Shown: one piece after another, positions 1 through 9,520 of the stretch
Layout: each line of letters starts with the position of its first letter
Position numbering within the stretch: position 1 is the first letter of the stretch
From: Thauera sp034005275
GTDB taxonomy: Bacteria; Pseudomonadota; Gammaproteobacteria; Burkholderiales; Rhodocyclaceae
Assembly: GCA_034005275.1 (NCBI GenBank)
Contig: JAVEVA010000002.1
Span: forward strand, 1 to 64,000
Reading direction: 5' to 3'
DNA: 64,000 nt
Notes under the pieces: model-generated
Databases searched by the model: none
Seen by the model: the letters and a program-made list of their open reading frames with translations, nothing else
Told to the model about the DNA's origin: nothing
Position numbers and translations under genes: made by a program

Positions 1-28
1 CCGCCGACCCTGCATTGATTCCTGCTGC

Positions 29-57
29 TTGCCGCCCGGCAGCAGGATCAGTACACT
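29..57 (+). promoter_or_regulatory. Candidate sigma-70 promoter of minCDE
   Basis: TTGCCG (29-34) and TACACT (52-57) are separated by 17 bp, giving 4/6 matches to each consensus hexamer. A start near 64 would leave a ~20 nt leader before minC. Read by eye; the hexamers are moderate, so this is tentative. Confidence 0.4.
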
Positions 58-84
58 CCATGGTTTTTCAGGCACTTCGGTTCC

Positions 85-867
85 ATGTCCGCGTCCTCTC
101 CCCTGATCGAGTTCCGCAGCACCCGGCTGGGCGCGACCGTTGCCGTATTGCAGGCGGTGGAACCGCCCGCCCTGGCCGATGCCCTGCACAAGATGCTTGG
201 CGGTCGCCCCGATTTCTTCAACGGTGAAGCGCTGATCCTTGATTTTTCCACCCTGACGGAAGTGCCTGAAAGCGTGGACTGGGCGGGGCTGAATTCACTG
301 CTGCGCCGCTTCCGCCTGCAGCCGATCGGCGTGATCGGACTCGCCGACGAGCACGCCGCCGGCGCGCGCCGCGTCGGGCTCGCCGAACTGGACGAAGTGC
401 TGGCCGCTGAAGCCAAGGCCTTGCCTGCGGTCAGTTTGCCGGAAGCAGAACCCACGCCCCGGCAGGAAAGCGCACCTCAGGCCGCCAGCACCGAGCAGCC
501 CCTGCAGGCGAGCAGCAATGGTCTGGAAACCCTGTTCGTCGACCGCATGCTGCGCTCGGGACAGCAGGTCTATGCGCGCGATGCCAACCTGGTGATCATC
601 GGCGGGGTCAATGCCGGCGCCGAAATCATCGCCGATGGCAGCATCCATTGCTATGGTCCGCTGCTCGGGCGGGCGATTGCCGGCGCACAAGGCGATGAGC
701 AGGCACGCATCCTCGCCACCCACTTCGGCCCCGAACTGGTCTCCATCGCCGGCACTTTCCGCACCTTCGAAGCCGGCATTCCGGCCGAATTCGGCGGTCG
801 TGCAGTACAAGTCCGTCTGCAGGGTGCTGAAGCCACACTCACCATCGACCCGCTGCCCTTGAACTGA
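85..867 (+). CDS. minC: Septum site-determining protein MinC
   Basis: MinC inhibits FtsZ polymerisation away from midcell when recruited to the membrane by MinD. The 260-residue length fits the family. An N-terminal MinC_N-like domain is followed by a Pro/Ala/Gln-rich linker (about 120-150) and then the beta-helical MinC_C domain (about 155-255), recognised from the glycine-rich turns around YARDANLVIIGGVNAG. It is the first gene of minCDE, 24 bp before minD. The ATG at 85 is the first good start in the frame. Confidence 0.97.
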   Translation: MSASSPLIEFRSTRLGATVAVLQAVEPPALADALHKMLGGRPDFFNGEALILDFSTLTEVPESVDWAGLNSLLRRFRLQPIGVIGLADEHAAGARRVGLAELDEVLAAEAKALPAVSLPEAEPTPRQESAPQAASTEQPLQASSNGLETLFVDRMLRSGQQVYARDANLVIIGGVNAGAEIIADGSIHCYGPLLGRAIAGAQGDEQARILATHFGPELVSIAGTFRTFEAGIPAEFGGRAVQVRLQGAEATLTIDPLPLN

Positions 868-891
868 GCAGCGCAGCTACGAGAGGAATTC

Positions 892-1704
892 GTGAAAGTC
901 ATCGTCATCACTTCAGGCAAAGGCGGCGTCGGCAAGACCACCACCAGCGCGGCTTTTGCCTCCGGACTGGCCATGCGCGGCCACAAGACCGCAGTCATCG
1001 ACTTCGACGTCGGCCTGCGCAACCTCGACCTGATCATGGGCTGCGAACGTCGCGTGGTCTATGACCTGGTCAACGTGGTCAATCAGGAAGCCAAACTCAA
1101 CCAGGCACTGATCAAGGACAAGCACTGCGAAAACCTCTACGTGCTTCCCGCCTCGCAGACCCGCGACAAGGACGCCCTCACCGAAGAGGGCGTTGAAAAA
1201 GTCCTCGATGAGCTGAAGGCAATGGACTTCGCCTACGTGGTGTGCGACTCACCGGCCGGCATCGAACGCGGCGCAGTGATCGCCCTCACCTTCGCCGACG
1301 AAGCGATCATCACCACCAACCCCGAAGTCTCCTCGGTACGCGACTCCGACCGCATCCTCGGCATCCTGCAGAGCAAGTCGAAACGTGCCCGCGACGGCGG
1401 CGAACCGGTGAAGGAACATCTGCTCATCACCCGCTACTCGCCCAAACGCGTCGAAGAAGGCGAGATGCTGTCCTATCAGGACATCCAGGATCTGCTGCGC
1501 GTCCCCCTGCTCGGCATCACGCCTGAATCAGAATCCGTGCTCCACGCTTCCAACCAGGGCATGCCGGCGATCCACCTCAAAGGCTCGGATGTTGCCGAAG
1601 CCTACGAAGATGTCGTCAGCCGCTTCCTCGGCGAGGAACGTCCGCTGCGTTTTGTCACCTACGAGAAGCCGGGCCTGATGAAGCGTCTGTTCGGAGGCAA
1701 GTGA
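892..1704 (+). CDS. minD: Septum site-determining protein MinD (ParA-type ATPase)
   Basis: MinD is the membrane-cycling ATPase that recruits MinC and is released by MinE. The deviant Walker A motif KGGVGKTT occupies residues 10-17, with the two lysines typical of the ParA/MinD family. The C-terminus ends in GLMKRLFGGK, the amphipathic helix that anchors MinD to the membrane. A GAGAGGAATTC ribosome site lies just before the GTG start at 892. The 270-residue length is normal. Confidence 0.98.
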   Translation: MKVIVITSGKGGVGKTTTSAAFASGLAMRGHKTAVIDFDVGLRNLDLIMGCERRVVYDLVNVVNQEAKLNQALIKDKHCENLYVLPASQTRDKDALTEEGVEKVLDELKAMDFAYVVCDSPAGIERGAVIALTFADEAIITTNPEVSSVRDSDRILGILQSKSKRARDGGEPVKEHLLITRYSPKRVEEGEMLSYQDIQDLLRVPLLGITPESESVLHASNQGMPAIHLKGSDVAEAYEDVVSRFLGEERPLRFVTYEKPGLMKRLFGGK

Positions 1705-1705
1705 A

Positions 1706-1966
1706 ATGTCGATGCTTGCCCGCCTGTTTGGTGAAAAGAAGAAAACCGCCCAGATCGCCAAGAACCGCCTGTCGCTGCTGATCGCCCACGAACGCAGCGC
1801 CGGCGCCCCCACTTTCGACTTCCTGCCCGCCCTGCAGCGCGAACTGATCGAAGTGATCTCGAAATACGTGTCGGTCAATCAGAACGACATCAAGGTCCAG
1901 CTCGACAAGCAGGACAACATGGACGTGCTCGAAGTCAACATCGTGCTCCCCGAACAGGGACGCTGA
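1706..1966 (+). CDS. minE: Cell division topological specificity factor MinE
   Basis: MinE stimulates MinD ATPase and sets up the pole-to-pole oscillation that keeps division at midcell. It is 86 residues, as usual. The N-terminal membrane-targeting segment (MSMLARLFGEKKKTAQIAK) is followed by the anti-MinCD helix (RLSLLIAHERS) and a dimerisation domain. Its start codon lies one base after the minD stop codon, so translation is probably coupled. Confidence 0.97.
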   Translation: MSMLARLFGEKKKTAQIAKNRLSLLIAHERSAGAPTFDFLPALQRELIEVISKYVSVNQNDIKVQLDKQDNMDVLEVNIVLPEQGR

Positions 1967-2001
1967 TGCCGGCTGGCTGCCCCTCTCGGCAGACAGCCCC
2001 C

Positions 2002-2086
2002 GCCCGGGTGATGAAACTGGTAAACATAGCGGACTTAAAATCCGCCGGCGCAAGCCTTACGGGTTCAAGTCCCGTCCCGGGCACCA
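2002..2086 (+). tRNA. tRNA-Leu (anticodon UAA)
   Basis: The acceptor arms GCCCGGG (2002-2008) and CCCGGGC (2076-2082) pair fully, followed by discriminator A and an encoded CCA (2084-2086). The anticodon stem GCGGA/TCCGC encloses the loop CTTAAAA, giving UAA at 2036-2038. The long variable arm is typical of class II tRNA-Leu, and GGTTCAAGTCC forms the T arm. The last 22 nt overlap, antisense, the 3' end of the convergent Nudix gene. Confidence 0.97.
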
Positions 2087-2679
2087 GTCACCAGCTGGTA
2101 AAGCGACATGATGATCCCTGCGGTCGCCCCCCAGATGAAATGGCCCTGGTAAGGCATGGCGTAGAACTGGCGCTCGTAGCCTTCGTGCACCAGGCTGTGG
2201 CGCTGGTGGTTGGCCGGGTCGAGAAAATGGCTCAGCGGCACTTCAAAAGCTTCAGCGACTTCGAAACTGTCGAGCTGCAGGGTAAACGGCGGGCGCACGA
2301 AACCGACCACCGGCGTTACACGAAAACCGGTGCCGGTGTAGTAATCCGGCAAGGCACCGAGCAATTCGACATGGCTGCGTCCGAGGCCGATTTCCTCTTC
2401 GGTTTCGCGCAGCGCGGTTTCGACCAGGGAGTCGTCCTGATCTTCCTTGCGCCCGCCCGGAAAACTCACCTGGCCCGGATGATGATGCAGATGGTCGGTG
2501 CGCCGGGTGAGCAGCACTGAGGGCGATTGCTCGCCGCGCTCGACCAGCGGCACCAGCACCGCAGCCGGCTTGTGCCTGCCTTGGGTCGCTTCCGGCCAGT
2601 CAGCGTTGCGCAGCGGCGCAGCCGGGCGTGCCAGCTGGGCGCGGAGTGTTTCAGGATGAAATGAAAACGGCGGTGACAC
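2065..2679 (-). CDS. Nudix hydrolase, CoA pyrophosphatase type (NudL-like)
   Basis: Proteins of this family cleave CoA or related nucleoside diphosphate compounds. The Nudix box reads GGRKEDQDDSLVETALRETE, followed by EIG; it binds the metal. It is preceded by the HHHPGQVSFPGGR block of the CoA pyrophosphatase subgroup. I place the start at a GTG at 2679 (204 residues) because AGAGGG lies 9 nt upstream. The open frame extends to 2823, but that extension looks non-coding. The final residues GARDGT and the stop codon are read from the antisense of the tRNA-Leu acceptor/T arm. Confidence 0.87.
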   Translation of the reverse strand: MSPPFSFHPETLRAQLARPAAPLRNADWPEATQGRHKPAAVLVPLVERGEQSPSVLLTRRTDHLHHHPGQVSFPGGRKEDQDDSLVETALRETEEEIGLGRSHVELLGALPDYYTGTGFRVTPVVGFVRPPFTLQLDSFEVAEAFEVPLSHFLDPANHQRHSLVHEGYERQFYAMPYQGHFIWGATAGIIMSLYQLVTGARDGT

Positions 2680-2855
2680 GGCGAGAAGCCCTCTGTTGAT
2701 TTCAGTGTTGACCGGATCAGACCAGCCTGACCGGCAAAAGTTTGCCGTGCCGCGCAGGAGCGGGTCAAGCACTCCTGCTGTTGGAGCAACGCAGTCTGGC
2801 AGAGCCCGGCAGATACCGCTCATTCCTTCGATCCCTGCGCTGGTCAGCCCGCAGC

Positions 2856-2875
2856 TGACTTTGCGTCAAAATGAC
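2856..2875. promoter_or_regulatory. Overlapping inverted repeats upstream of fimT
   Basis: TGAC-TTTGC-GTCA (2856-2868) overlaps GTCA-AAA-TGAC (2865-2875), about 100 bp before fimT in the divergent region with the Nudix gene. Such nested half-sites suggest a regulator site for the minor pilin operon. No convincing sigma-70 pair was found nearby, and the regulator is unknown. Confidence 0.3.
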
Positions 2876-2970
2876 CAATAATGCGAGCAAGGAATCAACA
2901 AACAAGCCCGCCAGCCCCCGGACAGCCGGGTTACAGGCGAACGGGATCAGTTTGCGGACATGGATCAGGC

Positions 2971-3522
2971 ATGAATACATTACCCCGCCTCCTCACCCGG
3001 CACAGTACGCAGACCGGAAGGCTTGCCCAGACTCGCTCCATCCGTGCTCACCAGAGCGGTTTCAGTCTGATCGAACTGATGGTGACGGTCGCTATTCTGG
3101 CCATTCTGGCCGCGATTGCTGCTCCCAGCTTCACGCCGATCCTGGAGCGCTGGCGGATGCGCCAGATTGCCGAAGACCTCCAGGCCAGCATTTACTTCGC
3201 CCGCTCCGAAGCACTGAAGCGCAGCGGCAACATCACCCTGAGCGCCAACGATGGCGACTGGAGCAAGGGCTGGCAGGTGCTCGCCGACAGCACCGTCCTC
3301 CAGGACAACGCTGCACCCAACCAGACCACCATCACCTTCAGCAATACGGCAACCAGCCTGTTTTTTGACCGCTGGGGAATGATCAGCACCACCAGTGGCG
3401 GCGCCCCTTCGGACATGGATTTCCACTTTGAAACAGGCGGCAGCGGCACGGCCGCACGGCTATGCATCCAGGCCGGCGGCCGGAGCCTGGTGCACAAGAA
3501 TGGTGAGGCTTGCCCGAGCTAG
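2971..3522 (+). CDS. fimT: Type IV minor pseudopilin, GspH/FimT family
   Basis: A prepilin-like protein with a type III signal: a basic leader is followed by G|FSLIELMVTVAILAILAAIAAPSF, where cleavage falls after Gly and Glu at +5 is present. The rest resembles GspH/FimT (a helix RMRQIAEDLQASIYFARSEALKR, then a beta domain). I prefer the ATG at 2971 (183 residues) over the longer frame from 2881. It is the first gene of the fimT-pilV-pilW-pilX-pilY1-pilE cluster. Minor pilins prime pilus assembly and, in some bacteria, DNA uptake. Confidence 0.88.
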   Translation: MNTLPRLLTRHSTQTGRLAQTRSIRAHQSGFSLIELMVTVAILAILAAIAAPSFTPILERWRMRQIAEDLQASIYFARSEALKRSGNITLSANDGDWSKGWQVLADSTVLQDNAAPNQTTITFSNTATSLFFDRWGMISTTSGGAPSDMDFHFETGGSGTAARLCIQAGGRSLVHKNGEACPS

Positions 3523-3577
3523 GCAACGAACAGTCCTCATTTCGACTCCAGCATCGACCCCAGAACCGGATTCAGCC

Positions 3578-4189
3578 ATGTCTTCCTTCCCGCTCCGCTC
3601 CGCACCCCGCCGCCAGCGCGGCGTCACCCTGATCGAATCACTGATCTCGCTGCTGGTTGCCGCGCTCGGCATCATGGGCATCATCGGCATGCAGATGCGC
3701 ACCCTGGTCGACACGCAAACCGGGGTGCGTCGTGCTCAAGCCATTCGGCTCATTGAAGATCTGGGCGAACGCACCAAAGTTCACCCCAATGCTCTGATGA
3801 GCATCAGCAGCTATCTGAGCGACTTCGGTGAACTCCCTGACGTGAGCGACTGTGCCAGCGGCTGCGATCGGGCAGCGCTGGCGGAATTCGATGTTGCTTC
3901 CTGGAAGCAGGCGGTGCGCCAGCAGCTGCCGCTGGGCGATGCGGCGATCTTCAGCGCCCCTGGCGAAGCGGCCGGCAACCAGCGCTTGCTGGGCGTGATG
4001 GTCGCCTGGCGCGAGAACGAACGTGATGACGCCGATGACGACTACCGCGACGCGATCGACGCGGCTGCCGACGGCGGCGATGTCGAATGCCCGGACGGCT
4101 TTACCTGTCACCTGCAGTTCATCCCTGTCGGCGCCCGCTGTGCGCCCTACACTTCTGACCTCGACCGCTTCTTCTGTCCCGGAGCCTGA
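3578..4189 (+). CDS. pilV: Type IV pilus minor pilin PilV
   Basis: The prepilin leader RQRG|VTLIESLISLLVAALGIMG has the cleavage Gly and Glu+5; ESL with a hydrophobic helix ending LGIMGIIGMQ is typical of PilV. The ATG at 3578 gives 203 residues and a short basic leader; the upstream part of the frame (from 3395) overlaps fimT and is not credible. Downstream cysteines (CASGCDR, CPDGFTC) could form disulfides in the periplasmic head. It is followed 3 bp later by pilW. Confidence 0.9.
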   Translation: MSSFPLRSAPRRQRGVTLIESLISLLVAALGIMGIIGMQMRTLVDTQTGVRRAQAIRLIEDLGERTKVHPNALMSISSYLSDFGELPDVSDCASGCDRAALAEFDVASWKQAVRQQLPLGDAAIFSAPGEAAGNQRLLGVMVAWRENERDDADDDYRDAIDAAADGGDVECPDGFTCHLQFIPVGARCAPYTSDLDRFFCPGA

Positions 4190-4192
4190 GCC

Positions 4193-5002
4193 ATGAAAGC
4201 TCACATTTCATCCCGCCACCAGCAAGGTCTCAGCCTGATCGAGCTGATGATCGGCCTGATGATCGGCCTGATGGTGGTGGCTGTGGCGATGAGCGCGCTG
4301 ATGGCTGCCCGTGGCGTATCCGGTACGGTCAGTGATGCCAGCGCCATTCAGCAACAGGCTGCTTATGCGATGCGGGTGATTGGCCAGCAACTGCGCCAGA
4401 CCGGCTCGCTGCATCTCAATCTCAATCCCAACAACATCACCGGCGACACCGACATCCTGACCCTCGCCGCCGTCGGTCTGGAAATATCGGGCAGCACCGA
4501 AGAAGTGCTCAGCGGCACCGACAACAGCCTCGACATCTACTACACCCGCTATACCGAACCGACTTTCACCGGCGCGGCCGAAATTTCCCATTCGCGCAAC
4601 TGCCTCGGGCTGCCTGCAGAGGGCAGCACGGACGAACGCTTCGAAAGTCTGTTCAGCTTCAGCGCCAACCAGTTGCGCTGTGCAGGCAATGGCGTCACCG
4701 ATGGCCGCAGCATCATCGGCAATGTCGCCGACTTCCAGCTCCGCTACCTGCTTCAGGACAAGGGCGAAAGCGGCAATCCCAAGCTGATTTACGCTGCCTC
4801 AGGTGATGTCGGTGACTGGGACCAGGTGCAGGGCATCGAAGTCTGCCTGGTGCTGTTCGGCGATGAGCGCATCGACATCCCTGCCGGCAGCACCTACACC
4901 GGCTGCAGCGGCACGGCCCAGGCCTATGCCGACAACCGCATGCACCTGCTGTTTCGCAACGTTTTCCAGTTGCGCAGCCAGGGGCTGCTGAAGAACTCCT
5001 GA
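4193..5002 (+). CDS. pilW: Type IV pilus assembly protein PilW
   Basis: A minor pilin with leader HQQG|LSLIELMIGLMIGLMVVAVAM; Glu+5 is present. The 12-bp repeat encoding MIGL twice is within the normal PilW transmembrane motif. The C-terminal half has the PilW features VADFQLRYLLQDKGE and IEVCLVLFGDERI. At 269 residues the length is usual. It belongs to the minor pilin tip complex with PilV, PilX and PilY1. Confidence 0.92.
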   Translation: MKAHISSRHQQGLSLIELMIGLMIGLMVVAVAMSALMAARGVSGTVSDASAIQQQAAYAMRVIGQQLRQTGSLHLNLNPNNITGDTDILTLAAVGLEISGSTEEVLSGTDNSLDIYYTRYTEPTFTGAAEISHSRNCLGLPAEGSTDERFESLFSFSANQLRCAGNGVTDGRSIIGNVADFQLRYLLQDKGESGNPKLIYAASGDVGDWDQVQGIEVCLVLFGDERIDIPAGSTYTGCSGTAQAYADNRMHLLFRNVFQLRSQGLLKNS

Positions 5003-5017
5003 TCGCGGGGCCTTACC

Positions 5018-5833
5018 ATGATCATGCACACTCCTGTTCGACCCACTGCCCTCAAAGTTTCGACCCACTGCCCTTCCAGACAGCGCGGCATTGCCCTGTT
5101 CGTGGTCATCATGTTCGTCATGCTGTCGATGCTGCTGTCGCTGTGGGCATCGCGCACCGCCTGGTTCAATGAACTGGTGGTGAGTAATGACGCCGACTAC
5201 CAACGCGCCTTTGAAGCGGCCCAGGCCCTGTTGCTCGATGCCGAGCTCGACATTCGTGGCGAGAATGCCAACGGTAGCGTCTGCAGCGGAAGTGGCAAGA
5301 TCTGTCGCACCGGCACTGCGATCGCCAAGATCCCGCTTGAAGCGTCTGGTGCAGAAGGGGTTGCCGCGCTGCTCGTCACGCTTGAAGACGCAGACAAGCG
5401 CTGCAAGGATGGGCTGTGCGCCAAGCGGCTCGGTCGCCAGGATTTCTGGAACTATCCGAGCGCCGACGCGATGACGCCGGACGACCTCAAAGCTTACGAA
5501 CATCCGCTCAAATCCCTGTCGGCGACCGGGGTCGGCGCTCGCTATGGCGAATACACTGGCGCCTCGGCCTCAAACAACCCGATTCTTGAAACGACGAGTA
5601 CGACGCCCTGGAATCAGGGCGGCTGGTACTGGATCGAGGTGCTGAACTATGACACCAGCAGCGAATTTTCCAATGTGATCATCGACCCTGCGGCCAGCAG
5701 CAAGAAAAATCTGCTCACCCTCAACCTGTTGCCAGCGGTTGTGTATCGCATCACCGCCGTCGCGTATGGCCGCAAGCCCGGCAGCATGGCCGTGCTGCAG
5801 GAAACCTACGCACGTACCCGGCTCAAGGACTGA
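5018..5833 (+). CDS. pilX: Type IV pilus assembly protein PilX
   Basis: PilX-like minor pilin component of 271 residues. The leader ends SRQRG|IALFVVIMFVMLSMLLSLWA, a hydrophobic helix without the Glu+5 of other pilins, which is typical of PilX/GspK-type proteins. It is followed by a periplasmic domain with the FEAAQALLLDAELDIR helix. It lies between pilW and pilY1, as in other gammaproteobacterial and betaproteobacterial clusters. Confidence 0.88.
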   Translation: MIMHTPVRPTALKVSTHCPSRQRGIALFVVIMFVMLSMLLSLWASRTAWFNELVVSNDADYQRAFEAAQALLLDAELDIRGENANGSVCSGSGKICRTGTAIAKIPLEASGAEGVAALLVTLEDADKRCKDGLCAKRLGRQDFWNYPSADAMTPDDLKAYEHPLKSLSATGVGARYGEYTGASASNNPILETTSTTPWNQGGWYWIEVLNYDTSSEFSNVIIDPAASSKKNLLTLNLLPAVVYRITAVAYGRKPGSMAVLQETYARTRLKD

Positions 5834-5875
5834 AGACCGGCACTGCCGCCCAACCGAACTGCAAGGAGCATCGCC

Positions 5876-8800
5876 ATGCCCCGCCCTCTCACTCCTCCGC
5901 TGCGTTTTCGCAAATCCAGCCTCAGCGTCGCGGTCAGCGCCTGCCTGCTCAGCTTCGGTGCCAGTGCCATCGACCTTGCTCAATCGCCACCGGGAACAGT
6001 CGAGCCTTATGTCCGCCCCAACGTCATCATTTCGATCGACGACTCGGGGAGCATGGGCTACCGCCTGGACAAGGAGAGTTCGACAAGCAGCAGAAGGACG
6101 ACTCCTAATGCAGACGGCAGTTGGCCGGTAGATACCAAGCGTATCAACGTGCTCAAGTATGCTCTGAATTCGATTTTCGATCCCACTCACTCAAAATATG
6201 ACAGTGGATTACTGCCGGACGGCAAGATTCGTCTTGCCTGGCAGATCATGCACAACAATGGCAAAGCGCCCGATGCATTGAGTGTGGATAGTGGCACCGG
6301 CAGCACTGGCGCACCGCAAATCAAGACCAACTCGATGAAGGTGCTCGAAGGTACGCATCGCACCAACTTTCTCAGTTTTGTGAATGGCATCATTGCCAAT
6401 AGCGGTACCCCATCGCACCAGATGTTCTCTCAGGCTGACAGCTACATGCGTCGCCCGCTGAGCAAGAACGGCCCGTGGTCAAGCAATCCGGGCGGCAATG
6501 ACAGCAAAAGTACTGAATACCTGGGCTGCCGGCGCAATTATCATATCTTCATGACCGACGGACGCTGGAACGGCACCGCCAGCGGCGGCTCCCGGGATGA
6601 CCACACCAAGAATGTCACCCTGCCTGACGGTACCCCGTATGGGACGACTTCGGCCGCCAGTCGTCCCTACAACAAGCTCTATCACGACGCGCACTCCAAC
6701 ACGCTGGCCGACTGGGCGTTCAGAAGCTGGTCCGACCCACTGCAAACCGCCAGCGCACTGGTCGGCAGCATCAAACCTTCGGTCGATTACAACAAGGCAC
6801 CAGTCGAAGAAAGCTTCGGTGCCGATCGCAACGGTACGATCGCCAAGCTCGACCGCTTCTGGAATCCACGCTACAACCCCGCCACCTGGCCGCACATGGT
6901 CACCTACACCATCGGTTTCAGCAAGATGGCGATCGAATGGCCCGGATTTTCGAGCATCTCCGGCGGGACCTGCACCCGCAGTGATTCCAGCATCTGCCCG
7001 CCAACCGAACAAGTCCCTTTCGGCTATGACGGCAGCTTTCCTGATCTGGTTACCGGGGCGGTCAGCTGGCCGCAGATGAATGCCGAAAACCGGCGCTCAC
7101 TTGACCTGTGGCACGCCGCACTCAACGGTCGTGGCCGTTTCTACGCGGTGGAAAAAGGCGAAGACCTCGAAAAGGCCTTTCGTGACATCTTCGGTCAGAT
7201 CAATGCTGCGACCGACCCGGACTTCACGTCCAGCGCCACCAGCGGCAGCAATATCAGCCGTTATGATGTCGGCCGCTTCACTGCCGCCTATGAACCGCAG
7301 AATGCCTGGAAAGGCTTTCTGCTCGCCCACACGGTCAAATCCAATGGCGAGATTGAACCTGCTGCTGGCTGGGGCAACAAGAACACTGCCGAACTGCTCG
7401 ACGCCCGCAGCCTCAACAATCGTCTGATTCTGAGCTGGAGTGATGAGCGTGGCGCCGGCGGTAAGGAAAAAGGCGGCGTCAGCTTCGAATGGGCAACCGA
7501 CCAGACCTATCTGAGCACCGCCCAGAAAACCTGGCTGCGCACCGACTCCACTGGCAACGTCGACGCCGAAGCGAAAGGCAAGGACCGGCTGGACTACATC
7601 CGTGGTGACCGCAGCAAGGAAGGCAATGATGTCACTGGCTACACGACCGCCAAGCCATATCGCGAACGCAAGTCACGCCAGGGAGACATCGTCAACTCGG
7701 TGGTGTGGTACGCCGGCCCACCTTCCGCCAGTTATGCACTCAAGGGCTACTCGGCGTTCACCCGTGCCCAGCAGACCCGTGAGCCGATGGTCTACGTTGG
7801 CGGCAACGACGGCATGCTGCATGGTTTTTCAGCCACCAACGGTGAAGAGCGCATCGCCTATGTTCCCAAAGGTGTGATCCCCAAGCTGCGTTATCTCACC
7901 GCGCGCGACTACGACAGCAATCACCGCTATTTTGTCGACGGCTCACCGATGACCGGTGATGTCGATCTGAACTTTGCCACTGCCTCACCGACCAGCCACT
8001 CGCCCGACTGGCGCACGCTGCTGGTCGGCACGCTCGGCCTGGGCGGCCGTGGCTACTTCGTTCTTGATGTCACCAATCCCGCCACCAGCGGGACCGGTGC
8101 AGGTTTCCTCAAGGGACGGGCTGGCAGCCTGGTGGTACTCGATCGCAGCCGCAGCGACTTTGAAGGTGAGCGTAATTGTGAATCCTATGCCGGCACTGCC
8201 AAGGCGGTCTGCGAGCAGGAGCGCATCGAGGATGCCGATATCGGCCATATCACCGCTCAGCCGGTCGTCGATGACAGCGATCCGCTGCGCAGTACCCAGA
8301 TCACCCTGATGAACAACAACCGCTGGGCGGTGGTGCTCGGCAATGGCTACAACAGCCTCAATGGTCGCCCGGTTCTGCTGGTGCAGTATCTTGATGGTGA
8401 TCGCGAGCTGCTTCGCATCCAGGCCACCAATGACACCAAGGGCACCGGCAATGCCAACGACAACGGGTTGAGCGCACCGCGGGTGCTCGATCTCAACGGC
8501 GACGGCCGTGTTGATGTGGTCTATGCCGGTGACAATCTGGGCAATATGTGGAAATTCGACCTGACCAGCACCAGCGAAATTGACTGGAAAGTTGCCTTTA
8601 ACGGCAGTCCGCTCTTTACCGCCACCGGGCCGGCCAGCCTGAACAGTAACAACCGCAATCTTCCCCAGCCGATCACTGCCCCACCGGCAGTGCGCGCCAA
8701 TGACCGTTCAGGCCAGAGCGATCTTGACGATCCTGCAACCAAGTATGCCGTCGGCGGGATCATGGTGGCCTTCGGCACCGGGCGCAACATTGCCTATAAC

Positions 8801-9502
8801 GACCCGGAGGCAAACGAAGTGCACAGCCTGTACTCGGTGCTCGACAATACCCGCTACCAGGTGATCGACACCACCCTGGGCCCCCGCCTGCAGATCATCA
8901 CCACACTGAGCGGTACCTGCACCCCGATCCCGCAGCCTGACTGCGTCCCGGCGCCAAGAGCACTGGGCACTGGCGTCAGCGCAGCCAAGCTCGCCCGGCA
9001 GAAGATCAGCGAACTGACCGGCACCAGCGATGGCAGGGTTGACGCAGAAGTCGAACTCGACAAGGAGAACTGGGCTGCCGGCTACAACGGCTGGTATCTT
9101 GATCTGCCGGCTGTAGGCGAGCGGCTGCTCAAGCCGATCGAGTTCTATGACAGCAGCAATATTCTTGCTGTCTATACCCAGGTGCCCGCCAAAGGTTCGG
9201 ATGCTGATCCCGACGTCGAAAGCTGCGAAACCATCGCCGTCGATGAAGAACGCCAGTGGCTGACCCTGCTCAACATCATGGATGGCAAGCGACCTTCCAT
9301 CCAGCTGATCGATTACAACAATGACGGCAAGTACGGCGCCGGCGACGACGATGTCTCACGCGTCAAGATTGCCAAAGGTGCTCATAACCTGATCATCCAG
9401 GGCAACAAGGTCCAGGATATCAACGTCAAGAACGAGCTCGAGCTCGAAATGGCTCGCATGCCGGAAGAATCGAGCCGACCGACCTGGCGCCAACTGCGCT
9501 GA
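5876..9502 (+). CDS. pilY1: Type IV pilus tip adhesin/biogenesis factor PilY1
   Basis: A 1208-residue secreted protein with an N-terminal signal peptide (hydrophobic stretch LSVAVSACLLSFGASA). A von Willebrand A-like region starts with the MIDAS-like DDSGSMG at about residue 58. The C-terminal half is the PilY1 beta-propeller (VYVGGNDGMLHGFSATNGEE, LLVGTLGLGGRGYFVLDVTN). The calcium-binding loop DLNGDGRVDVV lies near residue 870. PilY1 sits at the pilus tip, affects extension and adhesion, and in some species senses surfaces. Translation starts at ATG 5876 after AAGGAGC. Confidence 0.95.
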   Translation: MPRPLTPPLRFRKSSLSVAVSACLLSFGASAIDLAQSPPGTVEPYVRPNVIISIDDSGSMGYRLDKESSTSSRRTTPNADGSWPVDTKRINVLKYALNSIFDPTHSKYDSGLLPDGKIRLAWQIMHNNGKAPDALSVDSGTGSTGAPQIKTNSMKVLEGTHRTNFLSFVNGIIANSGTPSHQMFSQADSYMRRPLSKNGPWSSNPGGNDSKSTEYLGCRRNYHIFMTDGRWNGTASGGSRDDHTKNVTLPDGTPYGTTSAASRPYNKLYHDAHSNTLADWAFRSWSDPLQTASALVGSIKPSVDYNKAPVEESFGADRNGTIAKLDRFWNPRYNPATWPHMVTYTIGFSKMAIEWPGFSSISGGTCTRSDSSICPPTEQVPFGYDGSFPDLVTGAVSWPQMNAENRRSLDLWHAALNGRGRFYAVEKGEDLEKAFRDIFGQINAATDPDFTSSATSGSNISRYDVGRFTAAYEPQNAWKGFLLAHTVKSNGEIEPAAGWGNKNTAELLDARSLNNRLILSWSDERGAGGKEKGGVSFEWATDQTYLSTAQKTWLRTDSTGNVDAEAKGKDRLDYIRGDRSKEGNDVTGYTTAKPYRERKSRQGDIVNSVVWYAGPPSASYALKGYSAFTRAQQTREPMVYVGGNDGMLHGFSATNGEERIAYVPKGVIPKLRYLTARDYDSNHRYFVDGSPMTGDVDLNFATASPTSHSPDWRTLLVGTLGLGGRGYFVLDVTNPATSGTGAGFLKGRAGSLVVLDRSRSDFEGERNCESYAGTAKAVCEQERIEDADIGHITAQPVVDDSDPLRSTQITLMNNNRWAVVLGNGYNSLNGRPVLLVQYLDGDRELLRIQATNDTKGTGNANDNGLSAPRVLDLNGDGRVDVVYAGDNLGNMWKFDLTSTSEIDWKVAFNGSPLFTATGPASLNSNNRNLPQPITAPPAVRANDRSGQSDLDDPATKYAVGGIMVAFGTGRNIAYNDPEANEVHSLYSVLDNTRYQVIDTTLGPRLQIITTLSGTCTPIPQPDCVPAPRALGTGVSAAKLARQKISELTGTSDGRVDAEVELDKENWAAGYNGWYLDLPAVGERLLKPIEFYDSSNILAVYTQVPAKGSDADPDVESCETIAVDEERQWLTLLNIMDGKRPSIQLIDYNNDGKYGAGDDDVSRVKIAKGAHNLIIQGNKVQDINVKNELELEMARMPEESSRPTWRQLR

Positions 9503-9520
9503 ACTCAGGATATCCGACCG

